From Candidatus Gastranaerophilales bacterium (GTDB taxonomy: Bacteria > Cyanobacteriota > Vampirovibrionia > Gastranaerophilales > Gastranaerophilaceae), in the NCBI GenBank assembly GCA_021199975.1, contig JAJQHF010000211.1, positions 1 to 40,730 of the forward strand: 40,730 nt of DNA, given 5' to 3'. Positions 25,697 through 34,365 of the stretch are shown here, in pieces (position 1 is the first letter of the stretch; each line of letters begins with the position of its first letter). Position numbers and translations under genes: made by a program. Under the pieces are notes generated by a model. It was not told the origin of the DNA. It did not search any database and saw only the letters and a program-made list of their open reading frames with translations.

Positions 25697-26846
25697 TTTC
25701 TCTTAATTTAAGATATTCAACTTTATGAATAAGCATATCATTTGCCCTGTCATAAAGTTCAACATTTTTCATGCCGAGTTCCTCTGCTCTTCTCTTTGCA
25801 TATTCAAGCAATTCATACAAATAATCAGGGATATTATGTTTATTATTAATATACCATCCGCCCTCAACATCAAGAACAACACTTTTTATTCCGGCTTGAA
25901 CGGTTAAATCAAACCATTTATCCAGTTCTTCTTTATTATCGTTAAAGCCCGGATAGATAATATATTTTGTTTTGGCTTTATATTTATTTTCGCCCTGTTT
26001 TGAAGCATATATTTTAAGATTTTCCCAAACTTTATTAAAATGATTGACTCTTTTTATATTCTCATAAGTTTCAGCCGTACCTGAATCTACAGAAACAACA
26101 AGAGTAAGCTTTCCCTCCTTTAAACCTCTTTCTATAGCCTGTGAATATTTTACACCTGAGGAATGAACTCTTATATTATCACATCCGCAATCAAGAAGCA
26201 TATTAACCATAGGTTCAAATTCAGGTAATAAAGCAGGTTCGCCGCCACCAAAGCCTATTTCGCCGCCGCCTCTTATTCTTCTTGGATATACCGTCTTTTT
26301 TATATTTAGCTTATACAATAAATTACTTACAAACCGCCTTGTTTTATCCATATCCGCAAGTTTTTTTATAACAGGGTACATATTATAATTTTTTCTAGCA
26401 TTGAAAAAATCAGACTGTTCATTGGTAAAACAGTATTTACATTTGCAATTACACTGAGTCCAATGGTTAAATACCATATAATTAATATAATCATCATCAT
26501 CCCATTCACGCTCTTTTAAGAAAAAACAGCCCTTGCAGCGTTCAAGAATTATTCCTTTTTTATTAAGTTCTCTCAATTTCCTTTTTTCTTTAAAGAACTT
26601 TTTCCAATCAATCATTTCACCTTTATAATTGTCAATTAATATTTGCCTGCCGCCGCCTTCGTGGCAGTTAAAACAGCACATTTTAATGTCCTCATAATCG
26701 ACATTAAACCCGTGCTGTATATATTCACAGCTTAAATACTTGAAGGTTTTTTTTTCTTTATTATTTGATATTTTGATTATAGATGATGAATTTGAAGTAA
26801 AATGCATAACTAAATCATATAAATGTGATTTGATTTTCTTAAACAT
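25680..26846 (-). CDS. Radical SAM protein with an N-terminal cysteine-rich domain
   Basis: 388 residues. The radical SAM cluster motif CxxxCxxC is Cys132/136/139 (QCNCKCKYCF), with GGGEP (200-204) and a TIM-barrel continuation (VSVDSGTAETYENIKR). Before it, residues ~40-110 hold C40, MCCFNCHEGG (57/58/61) and CKGC (104/107). In content and spacing this resembles a SPASM/twitch auxiliary-cluster module, which normally follows the barrel rather than preceding it. The substrate is unknown. It lies between a family 2 glycosyltransferase (17-base gap) and a MATE transporter (17-base overlap). That suggests modification of a glycan, lipid carrier or peptide, but no precursor peptide is visible nearby. 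Confidence 0.82.
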   Translation of the reverse strand: MFKKIKSHLYDLVMHFTSNSSSIIKISNNKEKKTFKYLSCEYIQHGFNVDYEDIKMCCFNCHEGGGRQILIDNYKGEMIDWKKFFKEKRKLRELNKKGIILERCKGCFFLKEREWDDDDYINYMVFNHWTQCNCKCKYCFTNEQSDFFNARKNYNMYPVIKKLADMDKTRRFVSNLLYKLNIKKTVYPRRIRGGGEIGFGGGEPALLPEFEPMVNMLLDCGCDNIRVHSSGVKYSQAIERGLKEGKLTLVVSVDSGTAETYENIKRVNHFNKVWENLKIYASKQGENKYKAKTKYIIYPGFNDNKEELDKWFDLTVQAGIKSVVLDVEGGWYINNKHNIPDYLYELLEYAKRRAEELGMKNVELYDRANDMLIHKVEYLKLRENEQSN

Positions 26847-26863
26847 AAAATTCCCTTATTATA

Positions 26864-27631
26864 TTATTTATTTTTGTATTTATATTCCCAATATTTGCAT
26901 CCTACAAGAAATTTATAAAATCCAAATACCAATACACTGATTATAAAACCTTTTATACCATTTTTATAGCCATTTTTAAAGAAAAATTTTTCAATGATAA
27001 TAAATAAACTTTTATATGAATGAAACCAAAAATTGAAACGTTTATCTTTATTCTTCCATTTTTCGCATTCTAAATCCGTGTATTGATTAATCATTTGAAT
27101 CCAGCCTGATATACTTCTTTCCTGCATATGCACTATTGCAAGGTTACGTTTCTTTTTATTAATACAATAAAGATTTCCTTCAACAACAGGTGTTCCATGA
27201 ACTTCTTTCGGATAAAAAACAGCTTCTTTTCTAAAAAATCTGACTATATAGTCAGGATATAATACTTCTAATGGTTCACCCCAGCAGTATGTTAATCTCG
27301 GAACTTTTAATCCGTTATATGTTTTTTGTTCTTTTATAAAATTATATAAAAACTCTTTTAATTCTTTTGTTATTTCTTCATCAGAGTCAACTACCAAAAC
27401 CCATTCATTTGATGCTTGCGAAATTGCATAATTTCTAGCAGGATCGGCATATCCTACATTTTTATGCATTACAATTTTACAACCGTATTCTTTTGCTATT
27501 TCTAAAGTTTTATCTGTTGAATACATATCGCATAATATAATTTCATCAAAATCTTTTACTGTTTCAAGACAGTTTTTTATAATATTTTCACAATTATAAG
27601 TGTGTATAACAACGGATATTTTTTCAGGCAT
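26864..27631 (-). CDS. Family 2 glycosyltransferase (WaaE/KdtX-like)
   Basis: 255 residues. The GT-A fold is evident from ISVVIHTYNCE at the start, LCDMYSTDKTLEIAKEYG, ARNYAISQASNEWVLVVDSDEE (DxD-type metal site Asp82-Asp84) and a mid-region with EVHGTPVVEG. The C-terminus is a hydrophobic helix, GFIISVLVFGFYKFLVG, for membrane association. Related enzymes add glucose or other hexoses to lipopolysaccharide core or surface glycans on the cytoplasmic face. It is 19 bases after hisH, and the operon role changes here from amino acid synthesis to surface or metabolite modification. Confidence 0.87.
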   Translation of the reverse strand: MPEKISVVIHTYNCENIIKNCLETVKDFDEIILCDMYSTDKTLEIAKEYGCKIVMHKNVGYADPARNYAISQASNEWVLVVDSDEEITKELKEFLYNFIKEQKTYNGLKVPRLTYCWGEPLEVLYPDYIVRFFRKEAVFYPKEVHGTPVVEGNLYCINKKKRNLAIVHMQERSISGWIQMINQYTDLECEKWKNKDKRFNFWFHSYKSLFIIIEKFFFKNGYKNGIKGFIISVLVFGFYKFLVGCKYWEYKYKNK

Positions 27632-27650
27632 ACATTATTCCTATCATAAA

Positions 27651-28235
27651 TTATATCCAATTTTTGAAAAATTTTAACCCTGCATTAGAGCTTTTTTCAG
27701 GGTGAAATTGAACGGCAGTTATATTATTTTGTTGTATTGAAGCACAAAATTTACCGTTATAATCGGAATATGAACTTATAATTTTATCTTCATCAGGAAC
27801 TACATAGTAAGAATTTACAAAATAAAAATAATCCTCCGGAATAAAACTGTTAATATCAGTTGTTTCAACTTTATTCCAGCCTATTTGAGGAATTTTCCCC
27901 TTTGTAAAACGCTTAACTTCACCTTTTAAGATTCCCAAGCCCTCTACCTTAGGCGCTTCTTCACTTTTTTCAAAGAGTATCTGCAAGCCGATACATATAC
28001 CTAAAAAAGGAATACCTTTATTACAGCATTCTTTAATAACAGGAATAAGTCCTTTTTTATCAAGATTATTCATAGCTTGAGCAAAATGACCCTGCCCCGG
28101 GAAAATTATTCTTTTCGAATTCAATATTTTATCTTTATCAGAAGTTATTTCAAACGGAACATTAAGAAATGTCAGCATATTAGCGACACTTCTTAAATTT
28201 CCCGCATCATAATCTACAATAATTGTTTTATTCAA
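27651..28235 (-). CDS. hisH: Imidazole glycerol phosphate synthase glutaminase subunit HisH
   Basis: 194 residues. A class I glutamine amidotransferase with the triad Cys81 (GICIGLQ), His178 and Glu180 (FHPEKSS). DYDAGNLRSVANML at the start and PQIGWNKV in the middle are HisH-specific. It feeds ammonia to HisF in histidine synthesis; hisF and the other his genes are not nearby. It overlaps the upstream aminotransferase gene by 8 bases. Surface-glycan pathways carry HisH paralogues (pseudaminic-type amidotransfer), and a glycosyltransferase follows directly, so the histidine role is likely but not certain. Confidence 0.85.
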   Translation of the reverse strand: MNKTIIVDYDAGNLRSVANMLTFLNVPFEITSDKDKILNSKRIIFPGQGHFAQAMNNLDKKGLIPVIKECCNKGIPFLGICIGLQILFEKSEEAPKVEGLGILKGEVKRFTKGKIPQIGWNKVETTDINSFIPEDYFYFVNSYYVVPDEDKIISSYSDYNGKFCASIQQNNITAVQFHPEKSSNAGLKFFKNWI

Positions 28236-29472
28236 AATAAAATCCGTCTTCTTTTAATCTTCTGATTACTTCGTGCATTTGTTCTTCAGCCGCAACAATA
28301 GACATTCTAAACCAGCCTTCGCCGTTCGTACCGAAAGCATTACCGGGGACAAGCACGACTCCCGATTTATTTAATACGGCATCGGTAAACTCTTTAGAAG
28401 TTTTATACTTTGGCGGAATAGGCAGCCATAAGTAGAAAGTAGCTTTAGGCGGATTAATTTTATCCATATTCCACCCGAGTTCTTTAAAGCCTTGTACTAT
28501 TATCTTTTGTTTTCTTTCAAATCTTCTATTTGCTTCAACAATGTACTCATCGCCTTCTTTTGAATTTAAAACAGCCGCAGCCGCTTTCTGTATGGGTTTA
28601 TAGATACCTGTATCTATAGTGGATTTTAATTTACTAAACACACCTACGGCTTCTTTATTTCCGCAAACCCAGCCTATTCTCCAGCCTGTCATTGAATACG
28701 GTTTTGAAAAACTGAAAAATTCAACCGCAACATCTTTTGCCCCTTCAATTTCAAAAACACTCGGCGCTTTTTCTTCGCCTTCAAATGTCATATCAATATA
28801 TGCGGCATCTGAAATTAAAAGAATATTATATTTTTTGCAAAAATCAACCGCTTTTTTTAAATACTCTTTATTTGTGACGGCGCCTAACGGGTTATTGGGG
28901 TAATTAATAATTAAAGCTTTCACTTTTTTCATTGAAAATCCGTCTTTTTCAAGTTTTTTCGCTGTTTCTTCCAAATCAGGCATGTAATTATTTTCAGGCA
29001 TTAAAGGAAGCGGATATGACATACCGCCTGAAACTTTTACCATTTCTTTATATGAGGCATATCCCGGGTCGGGAATTAAAATAATATCCCTGTCTTTCAT
29101 TTCTTTAATCGGATTAATTAAAGCTCTAATCATATTTGCAATACCTTCTTTAGAGCCGATTAATGAGCAAATTTCCGTTTTTGTATCCAAATCAACATTA
29201 AATCTTGATTTCATTCTTTTTGCAATAGAATCAAGCAAATACGCTTCACCCTTAGGAGATGTATAAGTGTGCATGCCTTCGCCCTGCATAGCTTCAACGA
29301 GTTTATTATTAACAAACTCAGGCGGCGGTTCAACAGGCGCTCCCATTGATAAAGAAATAGGTTTCCTTCCTTTTGCGGTCAATTCTGGCGCTAATCTCTG
29401 AGTTTCCTGTTTTATTCGGAACATTATATATGTTTCAAGCGACTGCACATAGTCATTAAATTTTTCTTTCAT
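28228..29472 (-). CDS. Class I/II PLP aminotransferase, LL-diaminopimelate aminotransferase-like
   Basis: 414 residues. Fold-type I aminotransferase with PLP Lys257 in SFSKPYSMTGWRIGW, NYPNNPLG (Asn194 region), Asp222 and Tyr225 (SDAAYID), and a C-terminal GWFRMSI arginine. The N-terminal stretch LSMGAPVEPPPEFV and overall length fit the DapL-type (second subgroup) and related aspartate/alanine aminotransferases. DapL makes LL-diaminopimelate from tetrahydrodipicolinate in one step for lysine and peptidoglycan, a route typical of Cyanobacteria and plants. Substrate assignment within this superfamily is not safe by eye. It overlaps folE2 by one base and hisH by 8. Confidence 0.75.
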   Translation of the reverse strand: MKEKFNDYVQSLETYIMFRIKQETQRLAPELTAKGRKPISLSMGAPVEPPPEFVNNKLVEAMQGEGMHTYTSPKGEAYLLDSIAKRMKSRFNVDLDTKTEICSLIGSKEGIANMIRALINPIKEMKDRDIILIPDPGYASYKEMVKVSGGMSYPLPLMPENNYMPDLEETAKKLEKDGFSMKKVKALIINYPNNPLGAVTNKEYLKKAVDFCKKYNILLISDAAYIDMTFEGEEKAPSVFEIEGAKDVAVEFFSFSKPYSMTGWRIGWVCGNKEAVGVFSKLKSTIDTGIYKPIQKAAAAVLNSKEGDEYIVEANRRFERKQKIIVQGFKELGWNMDKINPPKATFYLWLPIPPKYKTSKEFTDAVLNKSGVVLVPGNAFGTNGEGWFRMSIVAAEEQMHEVIRRLKEDGFYFE

Positions 29473-30281
29473 TATAGTGTTTCTCCCTTTTGTTTAACTT
29501 CCGACTGCCAAGCCCACGCATTATGATTATGTATGCTTTCTTGAGCTTCAACCTCAACTTCATAAAAAGTTACTTTTTCATCTTCTTTTAAAAGACAAAT
29601 AACATCTCTTAAAACATCTTCTACAAACTTAGGATTTTCATAAGCAGTTTCCGTTACATATTTTTCATCACATCTTTTTAAAATAGAATAAATTTGGCTT
29701 GAACCGCAGCTTTCAACCTTTTCAACCAAATCTTCAATCCAAATAATATCATTTTCATCATAACTTACTTTAACTTTAACCATGGTTCTTTGATTATGAG
29801 CCGAATATTTAGATATTTCTTTTGAACAGGGACATAAAGTAGTTATGGGAACTTTTACCCCAAGTATAAATTTATAATCATCGCCCGTTAAATCGCCCTG
29901 AAAAGAGCAGTCATAACCCACGGGAAATTCAATTTCACTAATCGGCGCTTTTTTATTAATAAAATATTTAAATTCAAATTTTACATGTGCGCTTTTTGAC
30001 TCAAGCCTTTTTTGAACTTCATAAAGAAGCCCTTTTATATCGACTCCCAAAAGATTTTTTTTTGAATATTCACTTAATATTTCAATAAACCTTGACATGT
30101 GAGTGCCTCGATAATTATGCGGCAGTGTAACACTAAGCCTTGCTTTAGCCGAAACAACCTGACTGAGTGCATTTTTACGTTCTATTAAAAGAGGTACTTC
30201 CACTCCGTTAACACCGACTTTTTGAATATCAATACCTCTTTTATCTTTTTGATTTTGAATATCTTTTAACTGATTAATCAT
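29472..30281 (-). CDS. folE2: GTP cyclohydrolase FolE2 (type IB)
   Basis: 269 residues. The FolE2/MptA hallmarks are present: VPITTLCPCSKEISKYSAHNQR with Cys150/Cys152, and the C-terminal ESIHNHNAWAW. The enzyme turns GTP into dihydroneopterin triphosphate, the entry to folate and to 7-deazapurines such as queuosine. In other bacteria FolE2 is the form that tolerates zinc shortage. No zinc-responsive operator was recognised here. The start overlaps the upstream repeat-protein gene by 8 bases, so the two are translationally coupled. Confidence 0.94.
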   Translation of the reverse strand: MINQLKDIQNQKDKRGIDIQKVGVNGVEVPLLIERKNALSQVVSAKARLSVTLPHNYRGTHMSRFIEILSEYSKKNLLGVDIKGLLYEVQKRLESKSAHVKFEFKYFINKKAPISEIEFPVGYDCSFQGDLTGDDYKFILGVKVPITTLCPCSKEISKYSAHNQRTMVKVKVSYDENDIIWIEDLVEKVESCGSSQIYSILKRCDEKYVTETAYENPKFVEDVLRDVICLLKEDEKVTFYEVEVEAQESIHNHNAWAWQSEVKQKGETL

Positions 30282-30609
30282 TTTCTTCCAAAGATTCCAT
30301 ATTATTACTTTCCATAGCTAAAAGAAGTTTTAAAGCGGCTACTCTCTGCGTTTTAGGCGGTGCGGCTCTTAAAAGCTCTATTGCTTTTAACATAACAGGG
30401 TCAGTATCGTACCAGCGATTGCCTTTTTGCGAATATTCTTTTGTAACTTCATAAATTCTTTCAATTACATCTTGTGCAACCTGTTCTTGAAGCGTAATTA
30501 TATAATCTGCGGCAGCTGTTTTTTTATCCTCCGGCTGCAATTTTAAAAGTTCCAAAGCTTCTTTTAATATAGGGTCGTTATCGTACCACCTTCTGTATTT
30601 TTCAGGCAT
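30274..30609 (-). CDS. Small protein with two RWYD-DP repeats
   Basis: 111 residues made of two copies of one unit at ~7-40 and ~65-99. The shared pattern is RWYDxDP, then xxLKxAxELLxxxP, then AAxxxLxxx; the copies are 58 residues apart. Each unit predicts as two or three helices. No signal, membrane segment or cysteine pair is seen. I do not recognise a named family. It sits between tmk (9-base gap) and folE2 (8-base overlap) in a translation/nucleotide operon. A binding or adaptor role is possible but not supported further. Confidence 0.75.
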   Translation of the reverse strand: MPEKYRRWYDNDPILKEALELLKLQPEDKKTAAADYIITLQEQVAQDVIERIYEVTKEYSQKGNRWYDTDPVMLKAIELLRAAPPKTQRVAALKLLLAMESNNMESLEEND

Positions 30610-30618
30610 TTGTTCTCC

Positions 30619-31239
30619 TTAACTTCGTTTTAGCAATTCTATTATAATCTTTTTTGTATCTTCAAAGACAGTTTCTATTGAATTATTTGCATTTATTAAC
30701 TTTATACGGTCAGGATTTTCTTTATAAAGTTCAAGATAACCGTTTCTGACTTTTTTATGAAATTCAATGCCTGCAGTTTCCATTCTGTCTTTTTCTCTTA
30801 TTATACGCTGTTGGGCTGTTTGTGTATCAATATCATACAAAAGAGTTAAATCAGGTGTCAAACCGTCAACCGCAATTGAATTTAATTTTTTCAAAAGCTC
30901 AATATCCTGCCCTCTGCCATAGCCTTGATATGCAACGGTTGAATCCGTATGACGGTCGCAAAGAACAATTTTCCCTTCTTTCAATGCGGGTTTTATAAAT
31001 GTTTCCGCATGCTGCGCCCTGTCAGCAAGAAAAAGAAACATCTCGCATTTATCAGAAACATTACCTTCACAGTGTAAAAGAATATCTCTTATTTTTTGTC
31101 CTATATCAAGCGCACCGGGTTCACGGGTAACTGTAACATCAAAACCTTTATCTTCAAGAAAAGTTTTAATCTTATTTAATTGAGTTGTTTTACCCGAGCC
31201 GTCCGCCCCTTCAAAGGTAATAAATAAGCCTTGTTTCAT
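30619..31239 (-). CDS. tmk: Thymidylate kinase
   Basis: 206 residues, normal length. P-loop FEGADGSGKTTQ (9-20), the DR(Y/H) motif DRHTDSTVAYQGYGRG, and a basic lid region (REKDRMET) place it in the bacterial Tmk family. It phosphorylates dTMP to dTDP in the cytoplasm. Its ATG overlaps the serS stop by one base. It is second in the nine-gene operon. Confidence 0.96.
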   Translation of the reverse strand: MKQGLFITFEGADGSGKTTQLNKIKTFLEDKGFDVTVTREPGALDIGQKIRDILLHCEGNVSDKCEMFLFLADRAQHAETFIKPALKEGKIVLCDRHTDSTVAYQGYGRGQDIELLKKLNSIAVDGLTPDLTLLYDIDTQTAQQRIIREKDRMETAGIEFHKKVRNGYLELYKENPDRIKLINANNSIETVFEDTKKIIIELLKRS

Positions 31240-32504
31240 TACAATATATCCCAGTCCGTATATTTTCTGAGAACTTTTGGTATTGTAACAGAGCCGTCTT
31301 CATTTTGGAAATTTTCCAAAATTGCGGCAAAAGTTCTTCCGACTGCAAGACCTGAACCGTTTAGAGTATGAACAAACACGGGCTTGCCTGTTTCTTTACT
31401 GCGGTATCTTATATTTGCTCTTCTTGCTTGGAAGTCGCCAAAGTTTGAACAGCTTGAAATTTCTTTATAAGCATTATATGAAGGAAGCCAAACCTCGAGG
31501 TCATAGCATTTTCTTGCGGAAAATCCTATATCACCCGTTGAAAGCGCCACACGTCTATAAGGAAGTTCCAATAATTCAAGTACTCTTTCAGCATTTCTTG
31601 TTAACTTTTCATGTTCTTCAACACTGGTTTCAGGTGTGCATAATTTAACAAGCTCTACTTTATTAAACTGATGCTGTCTTATTAAACCTCTGGTATCTTT
31701 GCCTGCACTGCCTGCTTCTCTTCTGAAACAAGGTGTATATGCTGTCATATACTTAGGCAAATCATCTTCATTTAATATTTCGCCCGAATATATATTGGTT
31801 ACAGGTACTTCGGCGGTAGGAATTAAATATAAGTCTTCATCTTCGCATTTATACATATCCTGAGCAAATTTAGGAAGCTGCCCCGTTCCTGTCATAGCTG
31901 CGGAATTTACCATAACGGGAGGTAAAATTTCTTCATATCCGTGTTCTTGAGTATGTGTATCAAGGAAAAAGTTAATAATAGCACGTTCTAATTGAGCGCC
32001 TTTTCCTCTGTATAAAGAAAATCTTGATTGAGAAAGCTTAACACCACGTTCAAAATCAACAATATTTTTTTCAACACATATATCCCAATGAGCTTTTTGC
32101 TCAAAATTAACTTTTCGGGGTTCTGAATATCTTTTTATTTCAACATTATCATCCTCAGATAAACCTATAGGTGTTGTTTCATCAGGAATATTCGGAGTTG
32201 AGAGCAATAAATTTTTTTGTTGTTCATCAAGCTGCTGCTCTTTTTCTTCAAGTGATTTAATTTCATCCCCCGTTATTTTAACTTGCGCTTGTATTTCATC
32301 GGTGTTTTGACCTTGTTTTTTCATTATGCCGATTTCCTGCGACATGTTTTTTCTTTTCGCTCTCAATTCATCAGCCTGTGTTTGAACTTTTCTTCTTTGC
32401 GTATCAATCTCTAAAATTTCGTCAATTGAAAGATTTGGATTTCTCCTTTTTAACAATTCGTTAACTTTTTCGGGATTTTCCCTAATCATTCTTATATCTA
32501 ACAT
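31239..32504 (-). CDS. serS: Seryl-tRNA synthetase
   Basis: 421 residues. It starts LDIRMIRENPEKV, followed by the long antiparallel coiled-coil arm (~25-110) that grips the tRNA-Ser long arm. Class II motif 2 (TPCFRREAGSAGKDTRGL) and motif 3 (NGSGLAVGRTFAAILEN) are intact. It is the first gene of the minus-strand operon that continues to the MATE transporter. No T-box-like leader was seen in the 93 bases upstream, which are shared with the divergent formyltransferase gene. Confidence 0.97.
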   Translation of the reverse strand: MLDIRMIRENPEKVNELLKRRNPNLSIDEILEIDTQRRKVQTQADELRAKRKNMSQEIGIMKKQGQNTDEIQAQVKITGDEIKSLEEKEQQLDEQQKNLLLSTPNIPDETTPIGLSEDDNVEIKRYSEPRKVNFEQKAHWDICVEKNIVDFERGVKLSQSRFSLYRGKGAQLERAIINFFLDTHTQEHGYEEILPPVMVNSAAMTGTGQLPKFAQDMYKCEDEDLYLIPTAEVPVTNIYSGEILNEDDLPKYMTAYTPCFRREAGSAGKDTRGLIRQHQFNKVELVKLCTPETSVEEHEKLTRNAERVLELLELPYRRVALSTGDIGFSARKCYDLEVWLPSYNAYKEISSCSNFGDFQARRANIRYRSKETGKPVFVHTLNGSGLAVGRTFAAILENFQNEDGSVTIPKVLRKYTDWDIL

Positions 32505-32597
32505 ATTAACACCTCTTTTTCATCTTAACCTATTTTATAAAAAACACATTTAAAATAAAAGCTGTTTTTTTGGTATAATAAAAGAAGGAAAAAAGTT

Positions 32598-33545
32598 ATG
32601 AGCGAGAAAAAGTATACAAAAAAAATTCTTTTTGTCGGAATGCCTGATATGGCATTAGTTTGTTTAAGCAAACTGGCAGCAAAAGGGATTAATATTGTCG
32701 GTGTTGTACCGCCTTCAAAAGATGATAATACATATAAACTTATGGTTGATACCGTTCAAACTCTTGGTTTTGACATAATTGACTATAATATAAGTTTAAG
32801 CGACAACGGTTTTTTACAGAGAATTAAAAATCTGAACGCAGATTTAGGAGTAGTTTCATCCTTTAATAAAAAACTTCCTAAAGAGCTTTTACAATTAACA
32901 AAAGACGGATTTATCAATCTTCATCCTTCAAAATTACCTGATTACAGAGGCGCAAATCCTTATTCTCATGTAATTATTAACGGGGAAGAAGAATCCGCAA
33001 TAACTCTTCATTATATGGATGAAAATTTCGATACGGGAGATATTATTTCTCAATACCGTTTTAATTTGGATTTAAATGAAACAATGGGTACATTGTTTTA
33101 CAGAACAAATCAAATGTGTGCATCTATGCTGTTTGAAGCGCTTGATTATTATGAAAATCATGAATTCCCGAGAAAACCTCAACCTAAAACAGGAACATTC
33201 AAAACAGCTGAAGCGCTGTCATTTCAGAAGAAAAATACTTTTATAGACTGGAATAAGTCAGCAGAAGAAGTCGAACGCTTTATAAGAGCCTTAAATCCCT
33301 TTATCGGTGCTGTCACATGCTATAACGGCATGATATTAAGAATAAACTCCGCTTATGTTATAAGAAAAAATCATAACTTTGCTCCGGGTACAATCTGCGA
33401 TACTAAAAATTCATTAAAAGTCGCATGCGCAGAAGGTATTCTTGAAGTAGATTCAATACAATACGGCGCATTCTTCATTTCCTCAGGCAGAGATTTTGTT
33501 GAAAGATTAAATCCCAGAAAAGGAGAAATTTTATACAGTGAATAA
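32598..33545 (+). CDS. Methionyl-tRNA formyltransferase-family protein
   Basis: 315 residues. The N-terminal formyltransferase domain has the catalytic set Asn107, His109 and Asp145 in INLHPSKLPDYRGANP and DENFDTGDII. The C-terminal domain (IDWNKSAEEVERFIRALNPFIGA, then PGTIC) matches the Fmt C-domain. This favours initiator Met-tRNA formylation over sugar-nucleotide formylation. The N-terminal loop after the first strand (VVPPSKDDNTYK) is unlike the usual Fmt TQPD-type loop, so a sugar or peptide formyltransferase is not excluded. A TATAAT box (32574-32579) with TGG before it and a GAAGGA site precede the ATG. It overlaps the next gene by 8 bases. Confidence 0.8.
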   Translation: MSEKKYTKKILFVGMPDMALVCLSKLAAKGINIVGVVPPSKDDNTYKLMVDTVQTLGFDIIDYNISLSDNGFLQRIKNLNADLGVVSSFNKKLPKELLQLTKDGFINLHPSKLPDYRGANPYSHVIINGEEESAITLHYMDENFDTGDIISQYRFNLDLNETMGTLFYRTNQMCASMLFEALDYYENHEFPRKPQPKTGTFKTAEALSFQKKNTFIDWNKSAEEVERFIRALNPFIGAVTCYNGMILRINSAYVIRKNHNFAPGTICDTKNSLKVACAEGILEVDSIQYGAFFISSGRDFVERLNPRKGEILYSE

Positions 33546-34365
33546 ACTTCATTTTCTTACGGCAGGACTTCCGCTTGCCGCTGAAAGCAAATATCCTGCG
33601 GGTCTTAATATATTAAAAGAAATGAATTTAGATGGACTTGAAGCGGAATTTGTTCATGGGGTCAGAATGACAGAAACCGCACAGACTCTTGTTAAATCTT
33701 TTATTAATGAAAACAATATGCTTTTAACCTGTCACGGTCCTTTTTACATAAATTTAAACTCAAATGAAGAAGAAAAAGCAGAAGCAAGTATTACCAGAAT
33801 ACTTGAAACGGCAAGAATGGGAAATAATATCGGAGCTTACAGCATAACTTTTCACGCCGCTTTTTATATGGGCAGACAGCCTGAAGAAGTTTATAAAACT
33901 GTTTACAATGCAATGGAAAAAATAACTAAAACCCTTGAAGAAGAAAATATTAATATTTGGATTCGCCCTGAAACTACGGGAAAAGGCACGCAATGGGGAA
34001 CATTGGAAGAAATAGTTAAATTATCAAAAGAATTTAAAAATGTACTGCCCTGTGTGGATTTTTCTCATATTCATGCTCGTAATAACGGGTTGTTTAATAC
34101 ATATGATGAATTTTCAAAAATGTTTGAATATATGGGAAAAGAACTCGGTAATGACATATTTAATAATTTCCACGCTCACCTTGCAGGTATTGAATACGGA
34201 GCAAAGGGCGAAAAAAAACATTTAATATTTGATGAAAGCGACATGAATTATAAAGACCTTTTAAAAGTATTCAAAAAATTTGATGTAAAAGGCGCTCTTG
34301 TTTGCGAAAGTCCTAACATTGAAACGGATACAAAACTCTTAAAAGAATATTGGCTAAGCTTATAA
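33538..34365 (+). CDS. Endonuclease IV-like TIM-barrel protein
   Basis: 275 residues, sugar-phosphate isomerase/AP-endonuclease 2 fold. Likely metal ligands follow the endonuclease IV order: His66 (CHGPFYINL), His106 (TFHAAF), Glu145 (RPETTG), Asp174/His177 (CVDFSHIHAR), His212/His214, His228 and Glu257 (CESPN). The Asp that accompanies the last His in Nfo is not evident, so one site may differ. It could repair abasic sites (Nfo) or be a related epimerase/isomerase. It overlaps the formyltransferase gene by 8 bases and abuts the phosphopantetheinyl transferase gene with no gap. Confidence 0.78.
   Translation: MNKLHFLTAGLPLAAESKYPAGLNILKEMNLDGLEAEFVHGVRMTETAQTLVKSFINENNMLLTCHGPFYINLNSNEEEKAEASITRILETARMGNNIGAYSITFHAAFYMGRQPEEVYKTVYNAMEKITKTLEEENINIWIRPETTGKGTQWGTLEEIVKLSKEFKNVLPCVDFSHIHARNNGLFNTYDEFSKMFEYMGKELGNDIFNNFHAHLAGIEYGAKGEKKHLIFDESDMNYKDLLKVFKKFDVKGALVCESPNIETDTKLLKEYWLSL

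Noticed and set aside
26864..28235. HisH as part of a sugar-amination (pseudaminic or legionaminic-type) glycan cluster with the adjacent glycosyltransferase
   Set aside because: No HisF-like partner, aminotransferase of the sugar type or nonulosonate synthase is present, so histidine synthesis remains the default call.
32505..32597. T-box or other aminoacyl-tRNA-sensing leader for serS
   Set aside because: Only 93 bases separate serS from the divergent gene. No specifier loop, T-box sequence or terminator was seen. The same was true for cysS and the ilv genes.
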